From Acholeplasmatales bacterium (GTDB lineage: Bacteria; Bacillota_I; Bacilli_A; Acholeplasmatales; Anaeroplasmataceae), in contig JAFTQR010000029.1 in the NCBI GenBank assembly GCA_017462645.1, positions 1 to 50,077 on the forward strand: a stretch of DNA of 50,077 nucleotides, read 5' to 3'. Below, in pieces: positions 1-8,093 of the stretch. The translations under genes were made by a program, and so were the position numbers. How positions within the stretch are numbered: position 1 is the stretch's first letter; each line of letters begins with the position of its first letter. Under the pieces are notes generated by a model. It had not been told where the DNA came from and made no database searches. It worked only from the letters and a program-made list of their open reading frames with translations.

Positions 1-36
1 CCTGATATTTTGTTTACGGTTGCCAGACCAATCAAC

Positions 37-42
37 ATTATA
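37..42 (-). promoter_or_regulatory. Extended -10 element reading out of the left edge
   Basis: On the minus strand the sequence ATGATATAAT is an extended -10 of the type recurring before other genes here. Any transcript would start near position 30 and leave the window, so the first 30 bases are probably the leader of a gene outside it. No convincing -35 is seen (TTGTTA lies 19 bases upstream). Confidence 0.4.
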
Positions 43-89
43 TCATGGGGGTTTTTATTTTTAACAACGCAAGAAGCTATTTCTATTCA

Positions 90-114
90 CACACGCATAG
101 CGTGTGGTTTTTTT
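90..114 (+). terminator. Hairpin with T-run, plus strand
   Basis: CACACGC and GCGTGTG pair around the loop ATA and are followed by G and seven T, the form of an intrinsic terminator for plus-strand transcription. No plus-strand gene is seen upstream of it, so what it terminates is unknown. The rest of 43-131 shows nothing recognisable. Confidence 0.45.
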
Positions 115-131
115 GTGAGTCTCACGACTAA

Positions 132-162
132 CAAAATAAAAGGCAGATTTCTTTAATCTGCC
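132..162 (-). terminator. Terminator of the aromatic operon
   Basis: GGCAGATT (142-149) pairs with AATCTGCC (155-162) around a five-base loop. On the minus strand the stem is followed by TTTTATTTT just past the aroC stop codon. Confidence 0.8.
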
Positions 163-168
163 ATATTT

Positions 169-1158
169 TTATTTATAAGCCTTACTTACTAAAGCTGCAT
201 CACATAACGCAATCGCTAAGCATGCCTCACAAACAACCATCGCACGTAAAATAATTGCTGCATCATGTCTTCCTTCAATAACTAAGTCCTCTACCTTATT
301 ATTTTCAAAATTATAAGTTTCCTGCTTGATTCCAATAGATGGAGTAGGCTTAAGGAATACCTTAACCTCAATAGGATTTCCATTAGAAATACCGCCATTA
401 ATTCCACCATTATTATTTGTTTTAGTAGTACCATTTTGATCAATAATCATATCATTAAATTCGCTACCCTTTAGGCTAGCTCCATTAAAGCCAATACCAA
501 ATTCAACACCCTTTACTCCACCAACAGAAAATAATAAATGTGATATTGTTGACTCTAACGAATCAAAATATGGTTCACCTAAGCCAACAGGTACACCTGT
601 TGCCTTTAAGCTAATAACACCACCAACAGAATCGTGGTTATCTACTGCATTTTGAAGTATTTCATTGAATTTAGTCTTATCACTACAGCCATTTAAATTA
701 TCAAGCTTAGTTTCAAATTTAACACCATCTAGCATCTTTTTCGCAACAACACCAGCACTAACAAGTCCTAATGTTAGTCTCGCAGAAAAGTGTCCTCCAC
801 CTCTATAATCATTAAAACCGTCATACTTCTCCTTAGCTGTAAAATCAGCATGAGATGGACGCGGATGCTTAACTAAGTTAGAATAATCCTTACTCTTAGT
901 ATTTGTATTTAAAAACCTTAATAACAAGGGAGCTCCTGTTGTATAACCATTAAATACACCAGTTTCAATAATTACCTCATCAGCCTCTATTCTAGGTGTT
1001 GTACCTAATCCACCTGATTTTCTTCTTAATAGATCAGCCTTAAAATCCTCACTACATAAGGAAATACCAGGCTTAACACCATCTAATAATATACCTACAC
1101 AATTACCATGGCTTTCACCAAATATATTTATTTGGAATAATCTACCTATATGATTCAT
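169..1158 (-). CDS. aroC: Chorismate synthase
   Basis: Converts 5-enolpyruvylshikimate-3-phosphate to chorismate, using reduced FMN as cofactor; last step of the shikimate pathway, cytoplasmic. Family motifs visible in the 329-residue product are GESHG (residues 14-18), RRKSGG (45-50), RPSHAD (100-105), the flavin/substrate segment GGGHFSAR (120-127) and GRHDAAI near the C-terminus. It is somewhat shorter than the usual 350-390 residues, but all signature blocks are present. It is the last gene of the aromatic operon: its ATG overlaps the TGA of aroE in an ATGA junction, which indicates translational coupling. A terminator follows directly. Identification is secure. Confidence 0.97.
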   Translation of the reverse strand: MNHIGRLFQINIFGESHGNCVGILLDGVKPGISLCSEDFKADLLRRKSGGLGTTPRIEADEVIIETGVFNGYTTGAPLLLRFLNTNTKSKDYSNLVKHPRPSHADFTAKEKYDGFNDYRGGGHFSARLTLGLVSAGVVAKKMLDGVKFETKLDNLNGCSDKTKFNEILQNAVDNHDSVGGVISLKATGVPVGLGEPYFDSLESTISHLLFSVGGVKGVEFGIGFNGASLKGSEFNDMIIDQNGTTKTNNNGGINGGISNGNPIEVKVFLKPTPSIGIKQETYNFENNKVEDLVIEGRHDAAIILRAMVVCEACLAIALCDAALVSKAYK

Positions 1159-1925
1159 TTAATCATCATCTCAATTCTTTTTAATAATTCCTCTATACTA
1201 TTAGTATAGCTTCTATTTTGCCATATTTCCTCTGCCTTAATAGCTTGTCCAACAAGCATATATAAGCCATCCATATTAGAATTAGCATATTCTAATAGCT
1301 TAGTAACTCTTGGGTTAAATATAATATCAACAACATATTTAGCCTTTTTTACTACATCAATATCTAATGGAGATGCATCAACATTAGGATACATTCCAAC
1401 AGGTGTAGTATTAACAATACAATCAATATTTCTATTTTTTAATTCATCATATGAAATAACATTAGACCCCTCTGGCTTACGTGATACATATAATACATTA
1501 CCACCTAAATCTACTAATGCCTTATAAATAGCAAGAGATGCTCCACCAGTACCTAAAATATAGCAATCCTTATTTTGAACCTCTACATTAAAATGTAAAA
1601 GCTCATTATAGAATCCATAATAATCAGTATTATATACAACAAGCTTACCATTTTGATAAGCTATTGTATTAACACTACCAATTTCTAAAGCCTCTTTTGA
1701 AATAATATCTAAATATTGCATAACCTCCTTTTTATATGGAATAGTTACATTATATCCAGAATATTCTCCTGTTCTTAGCTTATTTAATACATTATTTAAT
1801 TCATCAGGCTCGCATTCTATTAAATCATATTTAGCTTCAATATTTAAATCCTTAAATATTTCACTATGAATTAATGGTGAATAGCTATGTGATAGCTTTC
1901 TACCTAATAACGCATATTTTTTCAT
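1155..1925 (-). CDS. aroE: Shikimate dehydrogenase
   Basis: NADPH-dependent reduction of 3-dehydroshikimate to shikimate. The 256-residue protein has the substrate motif SHSYSP (12-17), the catalytic-lysine block NVTIPYK (59-65), NTD with the catalytic Asp near residue 101, the Rossmann loop GTGGAS (125-130) and NTTPVGM further on. Length is normal for AroE. It overlaps the upstream chorismate mutase gene and the downstream aroC gene by four bases each (ATGA), so the operon is translated as a coupled series. The stop is TGA, evidence that the standard genetic code is used. Confidence 0.97.
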   Translation of the reverse strand: MKKYALLGRKLSHSYSPLIHSEIFKDLNIEAKYDLIECEPDELNNVLNKLRTGEYSGYNVTIPYKKEVMQYLDIISKEALEIGSVNTIAYQNGKLVVYNTDYYGFYNELLHFNVEVQNKDCYILGTGGASLAIYKALVDLGGNVLYVSRKPEGSNVISYDELKNRNIDCIVNTTPVGMYPNVDASPLDIDVVKKAKYVVDIIFNPRVTKLLEYANSNMDGLYMLVGQAIKAEEIWQNRSYTNSIEELLKRIEMMIK

Positions 1926-2194
1926 TTTATCAAGTCCTTTTGATAATCCTTTGAAGCAGTTAGCATTCCCTCTAAAAACGTTAAATAATAGCCTTCTAGC
2001 TCCTTATTATTTAAAGCATTTAAATTCTTTTCCTTTAATGCTTCCTCTCTTTTTATATCTAATATAGGAAGATTGTTTTCAGCCTTATATTCAGCAACCA
2101 TTTTAGCCGCAGACATTCTTTTAATAAATAGCTCAATCATTTCCTTATCAACTTCATTAATAATTTCTCTTGCAAGATCTAGCTTAGTCTTCAT
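1922..2194 (-). CDS. Chorismate mutase, AroQ type, monofunctional
   Basis: A 90-residue, almost wholly helical protein of the AroQ fold; it would rearrange chorismate to prephenate. Visible family features are the N-terminal helix with LAREIINEVDKEMIELF, the basic KRM segment and the conserved lysine in MVAEYKAEN. The longest frame begins at a GTG at 2209, but a good SD (GGAGAGG) lies six bases before the ATG at 2194, so 2194 is taken as the start. The gene overlaps the aroA end by 11 bases and the aroE start by four. Placed in one operon with tyrA, it feeds prephenate to prephenate dehydrogenase. No ACT, DAHP synthase or prephenate dehydratase domain is fused. Confidence 0.9.
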   Translation of the reverse strand: MKTKLDLAREIINEVDKEMIELFIKRMSAAKMVAEYKAENNLPILDIKREEALKEKNLNALNNKELEGYYLTFLEGMLTASKDYQKDLIK

Positions 2195-3449
2195 AAACAA
2201 CCTCTCCACCTAGTGATTCAAACACCTTCCAAAAATGAGGGAATGACTTTGAAACACTACCAGCATTTAAAATTTTAATTTCACCATTTGTCTTTAAAGA
2301 TGCCATAGCTATTGCCATAGCTACTCTATGGTCATTATGTGAATCAACAGTCGCACCAGTTAATTCATTAACACCATAAATAACCATTCCATCAGGATTT
2401 TCCTCTATTTTAGCTCCCATCTTTTCAAGCTCTTCACGCATACATGTGATTCTATCACATTCCTTAATACGTAATCTTGAAGCATTAATAAATTCTGACT
2501 TTCCCTCTGATAATGCCGCAAGCACAGTTAGTGCTGGTCCTAAATCTGGAGATTGTGCAAAATCAATAACTGCACCCTTAGTATTACTTGGATATGCCTT
2601 TAAATAATCATATTCATATCTTACATCACCAGATAAATCAATAATATCTTGAATAATCTTCTTATCACCCTGATGAGAATCCTTATTCATAGCATATAAA
2701 TTTATATCAGCTCCTAATGCTCCCGCAACTAAGAAAAATGCTGATTGAGAAAAATCACCCTCAATCGTATAATCACATGGCTTATACTCTTGATTACCCT
2801 TAATTATGAACTCCTCATAATTATTATTAACAATTTCAATACCAAACTTTTTTAGCATATCTAGGGTTAAATCAACATATCCCTTAGATTCTAAATTAGT
2901 TGTAATCTTTAATACAGAGTCACCCTTTAGCATTGGTAAAGCATATAAAAGACCTGTTATAAATTGACTTGAAATATCTCCTCTAATTTCATATAATCCT
3001 GGCTTTAAGCCATTATATACCTTTAAAGGAAGATAATTTTCTTCTCTTTCATATTTAATTCCTTGCTTATCAAAGATTTCAAAATAAGTATCTAATGGTC
3101 TTTTAACTAAATGATTTTGACCAGTAAATACCATTTCAGAATCGCATACCATCGCAATAGGAATCATAAATCTAATAGTTGAGCCTGATTCATTCGCATC
3201 AATTAGCTTTTCAACCCTTTGAACATCACTACCATAAATAACTAAATGATTATCATATTCCTCAATTTTAGCGCCACATGCACGCATAGCTGATATAGTA
3301 GCTAAAATATCCTTAGAAAATAATACATTTGAAATTATACTTGTTCCTTTAGCTAATGATGCTGCAATTATAGCTCTATGAGATAAGCTTTTTGATGGTG
3401 GTATTGTAACATTACCATTAAGCTTTTTAGGCTTTATAATTACATTCAT
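2184..3449 (-). CDS. aroA: 3-phosphoshikimate 1-carboxyvinyltransferase (EPSP synthase)
   Basis: Transfers enolpyruvyl from PEP to shikimate-3-phosphate. The 421-residue protein starts with KPKKLNGNVTIPPSKSLSHR, containing the PSKS substrate loop (18-21), and carries the family blocks SGSTIRFM (near 90), KECDRI and DHRVAMAIAMA in the C-terminal half. Length is typical. At its 5' end it overlaps the aroB stop by four bases (ATGA), and its end overlaps the chorismate mutase start. The second motif reads SGSTIR, so the glyphosate-sensitivity class cannot be judged by eye. Confidence 0.97.
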   Translation of the reverse strand: MNVIIKPKKLNGNVTIPPSKSLSHRAIIAASLAKGTSIISNVLFSKDILATISAMRACGAKIEEYDNHLVIYGSDVQRVEKLIDANESGSTIRFMIPIAMVCDSEMVFTGQNHLVKRPLDTYFEIFDKQGIKYEREENYLPLKVYNGLKPGLYEIRGDISSQFITGLLYALPMLKGDSVLKITTNLESKGYVDLTLDMLKKFGIEIVNNNYEEFIIKGNQEYKPCDYTIEGDFSQSAFFLVAGALGADINLYAMNKDSHQGDKKIIQDIIDLSGDVRYEYDYLKAYPSNTKGAVIDFAQSPDLGPALTVLAALSEGKSEFINASRLRIKECDRITCMREELEKMGAKIEENPDGMVIYGVNELTGATVDSHNDHRVAMAIAMASLKTNGEIKILNAGSVSKSFPHFWKVFESLGGEVVYED

Positions 3450-4474
3450 AATAGCTTCTCCTTTATTTCTGCTTCTGTAATTTTATAAATAGTCCATTCA
3501 CCTAATTTAGGAATAAATATAAAATTAATAGTTCCTGCAATATTTTTCTTATCATAAAATACGTCAGTTAAATAATCCTTATAATTGTATTCAACTGTAG
3601 GTAAATTATATAATTCTAGGATATTCTTAATAACTCCATAGCATTCATTATCAGTAACACCTAAATCTACACCCATTTTTATAGCCATCAGCATACCAAT
3701 AGCTACAGCCTCACCATGCTTATAGCCGTATTTTAATTCAATAGCGTGACCAAATGTATGACCAAAATTAAGAGTCATTCTTTCCTTTAAATCAAATTCA
3801 TCTATTTCAACTACAGCCTTTTTAACAGTTAAGCTTTCATAGATTATATCCTCATTTATTTTAGGCTTATTTAATAAAGACATTAATAAATTCTTATTAC
3901 CAATAGCGCCATGCTTTATCAATTCACCCATACCATTATTAAATTCTCTTTCATCTAATGTATCTAATGTTTTAGGATCAATTAACACCATAGAAGGTTG
4001 TTTAAAAGCACCTAATATATTCTTTCTATTATAAAAATCAATTCCAGTCTTACCACCAATAGATGAATCCATTTGGCTTAATAATGATGTAGGAATTCCA
4101 ATATATGGAATACCTCTATATAATGTCGCGGCAACAAAGCCTGTTAAATCACCTATTACTCCTCCACCTAAGGCAAGTAATAAATGATTTCTTCTTATAT
4201 CCTTTTTTATTAGCTCCTCACAAACATATGCATATGTAGATAAGCACTTTGATTCCTCACCATGAGGGATAACTACATAATCTACATCAAAATCATTTTT
4301 TAATGAGCTAATAACTGTATTTAAATAAAGCTTTTCAACATTATCATCCGTCAAGATAAAAATCTTCTTATTCTTATATACCTCTTTAATATATTTAGAG
4401 ATATTATTTAATAAACCATCCTCAATAATGATTTTATATGAGGTATTTTTTAAATTTATATTTAGTTCTCTCAC
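3446..4474 (-). CDS. aroB: 3-dehydroquinate synthase
   Basis: Cyclises DAHP to 3-dehydroquinate with NAD+ and a divalent metal. The 342-residue product contains GGGVIGDLTGFVAATLYRGI, the substrate loop SLLSQMDSSIGGKTGID and the metal-binding block NFGHTFGHAIE, all diagnostic. The start is a GTG overlapping the tyrA TGA by four bases (GTGA). It is the second gene of the aromatic operon. aroF/aroG, aroD and aroK are not in this window and must lie elsewhere if the pathway is complete. Confidence 0.97.
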   Translation of the reverse strand: MRELNINLKNTSYKIIIEDGLLNNISKYIKEVYKNKKIFILTDDNVEKLYLNTVISSLKNDFDVDYVVIPHGEESKCLSTYAYVCEELIKKDIRRNHLLLALGGGVIGDLTGFVAATLYRGIPYIGIPTSLLSQMDSSIGGKTGIDFYNRKNILGAFKQPSMVLIDPKTLDTLDEREFNNGMGELIKHGAIGNKNLLMSLLNKPKINEDIIYESLTVKKAVVEIDEFDLKERMTLNFGHTFGHAIELKYGYKHGEAVAIGMLMAIKMGVDLGVTDNECYGVIKNILELYNLPTVEYNYKDYLTDVFYDKKNIAGTINFIFIPKLGEWTIYKITEAEIKEKLL

Positions 4475-5301
4475 TTTTCCATCTCTTTTCTAATTCTAGT
4501 TGAAGATCTAAAAATCTCCTTTAATGCTTCCTTATCCTGCTTAGCTAATGTACTCTTTAGCTTATTTAGCTCTATTAGGAATGAATCAATATGATCAACT
4601 AGATAATTCTTATTCTCTAAGAATAGCTCACTCCATAAATCCTCATTTATCATAGCTATTCTTGTTAGGTCTCTATAAGAATCACCAATATAATTCTTAG
4701 TATCATCATCATGATCACTATTAACAAGTGATACAGCAATAGCATGAGTTAATTGGCTTGTAAAGCCTACCATTTTATCATGCTTTTCAATATCCATAAC
4801 AGTTACTCTTTTAAAGCCTAAATCTACTCCCATTTTATATAAGGTGTCAATAACATTACTAGGTACATCATATGATGGTGTAATTAAATAGTTAGCTCCA
4901 CTAAATACACATTCCTTAGAATATTCAATACCAATTTTTTCTCTACCAGCCATTGGATGGTGAGAACAATATATTGCAGGCTTAGCATTGTTGTATGCAT
5001 CCTTAACAAATGATGTTTTAACACCACAAATATCTGTAATAATTTGATTTTCCTTAAAAAGGCTATTATATTCATTTAAAAATTTAATTATAGCTTGAGG
5101 ATAAATAGCTAGAACAATTATATCCATATCACTTATAAAATCAGATGGATTATTAGAACCATCAATTATAAATTTATTATCCTTAGCATATTTAACAGCA
5201 TTAGAATTAATATCTACACCATATACTTGATAGCCTTTATCCATTAATCTATAGGCATATGCTCCACCCATTAAGCCTAAACCAACAATTAAAACCTTCA
5301 T
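4471..5301 (-). CDS. tyrA: Prephenate dehydrogenase
   Basis: Oxidative decarboxylation of prephenate to 4-hydroxyphenylpyruvate, the tyrosine branch. The 276-residue protein opens with the Rossmann motif GLGLMGG and has CSHHPMAGRE (the His-containing active-site block) in the middle, followed by the all-helical dimerisation domain. The longest frame starts at 5337, but MKVLIVGLG at 5301 has an AAGGA SD nine bases upstream and begins exactly at the Rossmann strand, so that start is used. First gene of the operon, preceded by a strong promoter carrying an inverted repeat. No C-terminal ACT domain is visible, which fits the short length. Confidence 0.94.
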   Translation of the reverse strand: MKVLIVGLGLMGGAYAYRLMDKGYQVYGVDINSNAVKYAKDNKFIIDGSNNPSDFISDMDIIVLAIYPQAIIKFLNEYNSLFKENQIITDICGVKTSFVKDAYNNAKPAIYCSHHPMAGREKIGIEYSKECVFSGANYLITPSYDVPSNVIDTLYKMGVDLGFKRVTVMDIEKHDKMVGFTSQLTHAIAVSLVNSDHDDDTKNYIGDSYRDLTRIAMINEDLWSELFLENKNYLVDHIDSFLIELNKLKSTLAKQDKEALKEIFRSSTRIRKEMEK

Positions 5302-5346
5302 AATCATCTTTCCTTTTTTATTTACATAATATTGCATATTATGTGA

Positions 5347-5375
5347 ATAATAGCATATTTTTTGGTTATTTTCAA
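5347..5375 (-). promoter_or_regulatory. Promoter of the aromatic operon
   Basis: On the minus strand TTGAAA (5370-5375), a 17-base spacer and TATTAT (5347-5352), with an extended -10 TGC directly before the hexamer. The leader is only about 40 bases, with no T-box, so amino-acid control by attenuation is unlikely. Confidence 0.75.
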
Positions 5376-5383
5376 TATAACCA
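5363..5383. promoter_or_regulatory. Inverted repeat over the -35, possible operator
   Basis: TGGTTAT and ATAACCA form a perfect 7-bp inverted repeat with a 7-base centre; the -35 hexamer lies in the centre and left arm. The position suits a repressor of the aromatic operon, but no known regulator is recognised. It also lies just past the degV-to-tyrA gap and lacks a T-run on the minus strand, so it is not a normal terminator. Confidence 0.4.
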
Positions 5384-5403
5384 TATATTTAATTCACTTT
5401 TTT

Positions 5404-6249
5404 CTAATCTTTTTCGAATTTTGTATATCCAATTGCGCATGAATATGAACCAAATTTATTTCCTATTCCTGATGGAATTGGAAATTTCTTTATATATTTA
5501 AGATTTCCAAATATTTTTAATAGTTCTACTTCTAATAAATCATTATATAATGAGTCCTTACTATTACAAAGAATAAAAGGAATAACATCATCATTACCAA
5601 TATCCTTATTAAACATGGAAATCATATCATCAAACTTAAGCTTAAGCTTTTTATCCATTTTATTTAATTCACCATTAAATGTATAAATATCGCCACCCTC
5701 ACTTGGCAATATAGATTCATCAGCAAATTTCATACTAGCATTTACTGTTTTTGCATCCTTATTAGAAGAATAGATATAAATATTATATTGCTTGTTCATA
5801 AGCTTAATTTTATTTTCAACTGTTTCTATATCTACACCTAGCTTATTTAATAATCTATCTGCCTCTATTGCCATAGATGCTAATGGATAGCAAATAGCGT
5901 TAGTTTCAATAATATTAATTGGAATAGTAAAATCCTTAATTGCATCATTAATAATATCAATAGTATCTATAAATTCCTTTGATGATAAAATAAAAACTAT
6001 TTGATCATATTTCGCATGAATTGCATTATTAATATAATCTAACAATCTTTCCTTATCGATTGGAATAATACTAGGCTTATATTCACTATGCTTAACTCTA
6101 TTAAAATATGCCTCTGATATAGCATCTAAATAATCAACGTATTCCTCTTCCTCATTAAACTTTATAATAACTGGTAATGCCGATATATTATTACTATGTG
6201 AGGTATAGTTAATTCCTGAATTACTACATACAAATATTTTAGTTCTCAT
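5404..6249 (-). CDS. DegV family protein (fatty-acid binding)
   Basis: 281 residues with the DegV two-domain pattern: an N-terminal domain beginning KIFVCSNSGINY, in place of the usual D-S-T/S motif, then IVFILSSKEF (SG/S loop), INIIETNAICYPLASMAIEA (the helix that lines the lipid pocket) and a C-terminal domain. Members bind a fatty acid and in Gram-positives supply the FakB subunit of fatty-acid kinase. Whether this one pairs with a FakA is not visible here. The product is divergent in the second half. The stop is TAG; an SD GGAAGTG precedes the ATG. Confidence 0.8.
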   Translation of the reverse strand: MRTKIFVCSNSGINYTSHSNNISALPVIIKFNEEEEYVDYLDAISEAYFNRVKHSEYKPSIIPIDKERLLDYINNAIHAKYDQIVFILSSKEFIDTIDIINDAIKDFTIPINIIETNAICYPLASMAIEADRLLNKLGVDIETVENKIKLMNKQYNIYIYSSNKDAKTVNASMKFADESILPSEGGDIYTFNGELNKMDKKLKLKFDDMISMFNKDIGNDDVIPFILCNSKDSLYNDLLEVELLKIFGNLKYIKKFPIPSGIGNKFGSYSCAIGYTKFEKD

Positions 6250-6271
6250 ATTATCACTTCCAATCGTTAAA

Positions 6272-6277
6272 ATTATA
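6272..6277 (-). promoter_or_regulatory. Extended -10 of degV
   Basis: TATGGTATAAT on the minus strand gives a TGn-TATAAT extended -10, about 22 bases before the degV ATG. No good -35. Confidence 0.55.
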
Positions 6278-6301
6278 CCATAATTTTATATATAATAAAA
6301 C

Positions 6302-6325
6302 AAAAAAGAGCGTATAAGCTCTTTA
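6302..6325 (-). terminator. Terminator of the ABC exporter operon
   Basis: AAAGAGC (6305-6311) and GCTCTTT (6318-6324) pair around GTATAA; on the minus strand six T follow. It overlaps the stop codon of the second exporter gene. Confidence 0.75.
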
Positions 6326-8092
6326 TCGTTTTTTCTTCATTTCTTTAAATTGACTATCATACATATCCTTATATGCATAGCATGTTTGATATAGATAATC
6401 ATGACTACCCTTACCTACAATTACACCCTTATCTAATACTATTATTTCATCAGCATTTTTAATAGTTGATAATCTATGAGAAATAATAAAGGTAGTTATA
6501 TCCTTAGCTACTATATCTATAGCCTTTTTAATTTTATTTTCTGTATCAGAATCTATATTAGCTGTTGCCTCATCTAATACCAAAATCTTAGGATTTCTTA
6601 ATAAAATTCTAGCTAATGATATTAATTGCTTCTCACCTAATGATAAATTCTCACCTCTAAATGATACAGGCATATATATTCCTAATTCAGTTTTTTCTAA
6701 TAAATGCTCCGCACCTACATCCTTAACAACCTCTATTACCTCTTCATCGCTATATTCTCTTTCCATAGTAATATTTGATTTAATAGTACCAGAGAATAGG
6801 GCTGGGGTTTGTAATACAATTCCTAGATTTTTTCTATATGAGGCTTTATTATATTCCTTAATATCTACACCATCTACCAAAAGCTCTCCATATTGATAAT
6901 CGTTATATGCTAATAATAAATTCATCATTGATGATTTACCACTACCAGTATGACCAACAATACCTATTGTTTTACCTGCAGGTACATATAGTGAAACATC
7001 ATTTAATACATATTTATTATCAACATAAGCAAATTTAATATTTTTAAATTCTACCTCACCTTTTATATTAGTTGGTGCTTCTTTTCCATCTAGGATTCTT
7101 GTATCATTTTTCTCGTCAATAAACATATATACACGAGTAGCACCAACCATTGAGTCCTCAAGCTCATTTAGGTTAGTAAATATAGCATTTACTGGATTAA
7201 TCATTTTATCAAGATTTTCACTAAAAGCAACAATCAAACCAGCACTAATAGCTACACCAGATACATCTAATGTTTGGAAGCCTAAAAACATTAATAGGCT
7301 AATTTCTGCAATTCTTTTAATTAATGATAATAGCTCCCATCCAAAATAAATATTAATTGTGTTAGCTACTCTATCATTATGTACATATCTTTTACATAAT
7401 CCCTTATAATCATTTAGCATTGCCTCCTCTTGATTATAATCTTGAATTATTAAAGCTCCAGTTATAAGCTCATTAAGCTTACCAGTAATTCTAGAGCCTG
7501 TTTCTCTTAACTCAACAAAATGCTTATGAACTCTTCTTCTATAAACAGTAATCCAAAGTGATAATATAGGAACTAATATTAAAGCTAATAAGGCTAGCAT
7601 TGGCTCTAATATTATTACACCAATATAAACAATCGCAATATTTAATAATGCATTAAATATTTGAATAATGGTTACATAGAAGGTTCTTACACCGGCACTA
7701 TCATTTGTTATTTTAGCTACTATCTTACCATCAGGCTCTAAGGAATAATAATCAACTGGTAAATAATCTATTTTTCTTATAGCCTCTTCTCGTATTCTCT
7801 TTTCTATATGCATACCTGTAAGAGTATTAATATATTGGAATAAATATCTACAAATAGCTGTAATAAAAACGATAATACCATAAATAATTAGCGAGCTTAT
7901 TATTTTATCATATAAGCCTTGTTTTAAATAATTATCTATAATAGCCTTAGTAATAAATGGTGTTAAAGCCATTAAGCCAGATACTATAAAAGATAATATA
8001 ATAGTTGTAATAACAAGCTTTTTCTCTTTTTTAATATAAGGAATTGTTCTTTTAAACAAATCCATTTTCTTCATATTTTCATAATGAGCCAT
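6323..8092 (-). CDS. ABC exporter half-transporter, catalytic-Walker-B subunit
   Basis: 589 residues: six-helix type IV exporter membrane domain (about 1-330) and an ATPase domain with Walker A GHTGSGKSS, Walker B LVLDEATANID with the catalytic Glu, and H-loop ISHRLST. The signature is LSLGE instead of LSGGE/Q. Its partner just upstream has a normal signature but Asp for the catalytic Glu. The two thus form a heterodimer with one degenerate ATP site, as known for TM287/288, LmrCD and BmrCD. The open frame extends to a GTG at 8101, but AAGGAGG would then lie on top of the start; ATG 8092 has proper spacing. Substrate unknown; multidrug or lipid export is the usual guess. Confidence 0.9.
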   Translation of the reverse strand: MAHYENMKKMDLFKRTIPYIKKEKKLVITTIILSFIVSGLMALTPFITKAIIDNYLKQGLYDKIISSLIIYGIIVFITAICRYLFQYINTLTGMHIEKRIREEAIRKIDYLPVDYYSLEPDGKIVAKITNDSAGVRTFYVTIIQIFNALLNIAIVYIGVIILEPMLALLALILVPILSLWITVYRRRVHKHFVELRETGSRITGKLNELITGALIIQDYNQEEAMLNDYKGLCKRYVHNDRVANTINIYFGWELLSLIKRIAEISLLMFLGFQTLDVSGVAISAGLIVAFSENLDKMINPVNAIFTNLNELEDSMVGATRVYMFIDEKNDTRILDGKEAPTNIKGEVEFKNIKFAYVDNKYVLNDVSLYVPAGKTIGIVGHTGSGKSSMMNLLLAYNDYQYGELLVDGVDIKEYNKASYRKNLGIVLQTPALFSGTIKSNITMEREYSDEEVIEVVKDVGAEHLLEKTELGIYMPVSFRGENLSLGEKQLISLARILLRNPKILVLDEATANIDSDTENKIKKAIDIVAKDITTFIISHRLSTIKNADEIIVLDKGVIVGKGSHDYLYQTCYAYKDMYDSQFKEMKKKR

Positions 8093-8093
8093 A

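Noticed and set aside
1-64. Tail of a transposase or other gene on the plus strand
   Set aside because: Short open frames exist but none resembles a known C-terminus, and the minus-strand -10 at 37-42 explains the region better as a leader.
1155-1157. Mycoplasma-type code with TGA as Trp
   Set aside because: aroE, the chorismate mutase gene, aroB and tyrA end in TGA within four-base ATGA/GTGA junctions; Trp is coded by TGG.
5302-5403. T-box or leader peptide before the aromatic operon
   Set aside because: The leader after the promoter is only about 40 bases and lacks the T-box sequence and a terminator hairpin.
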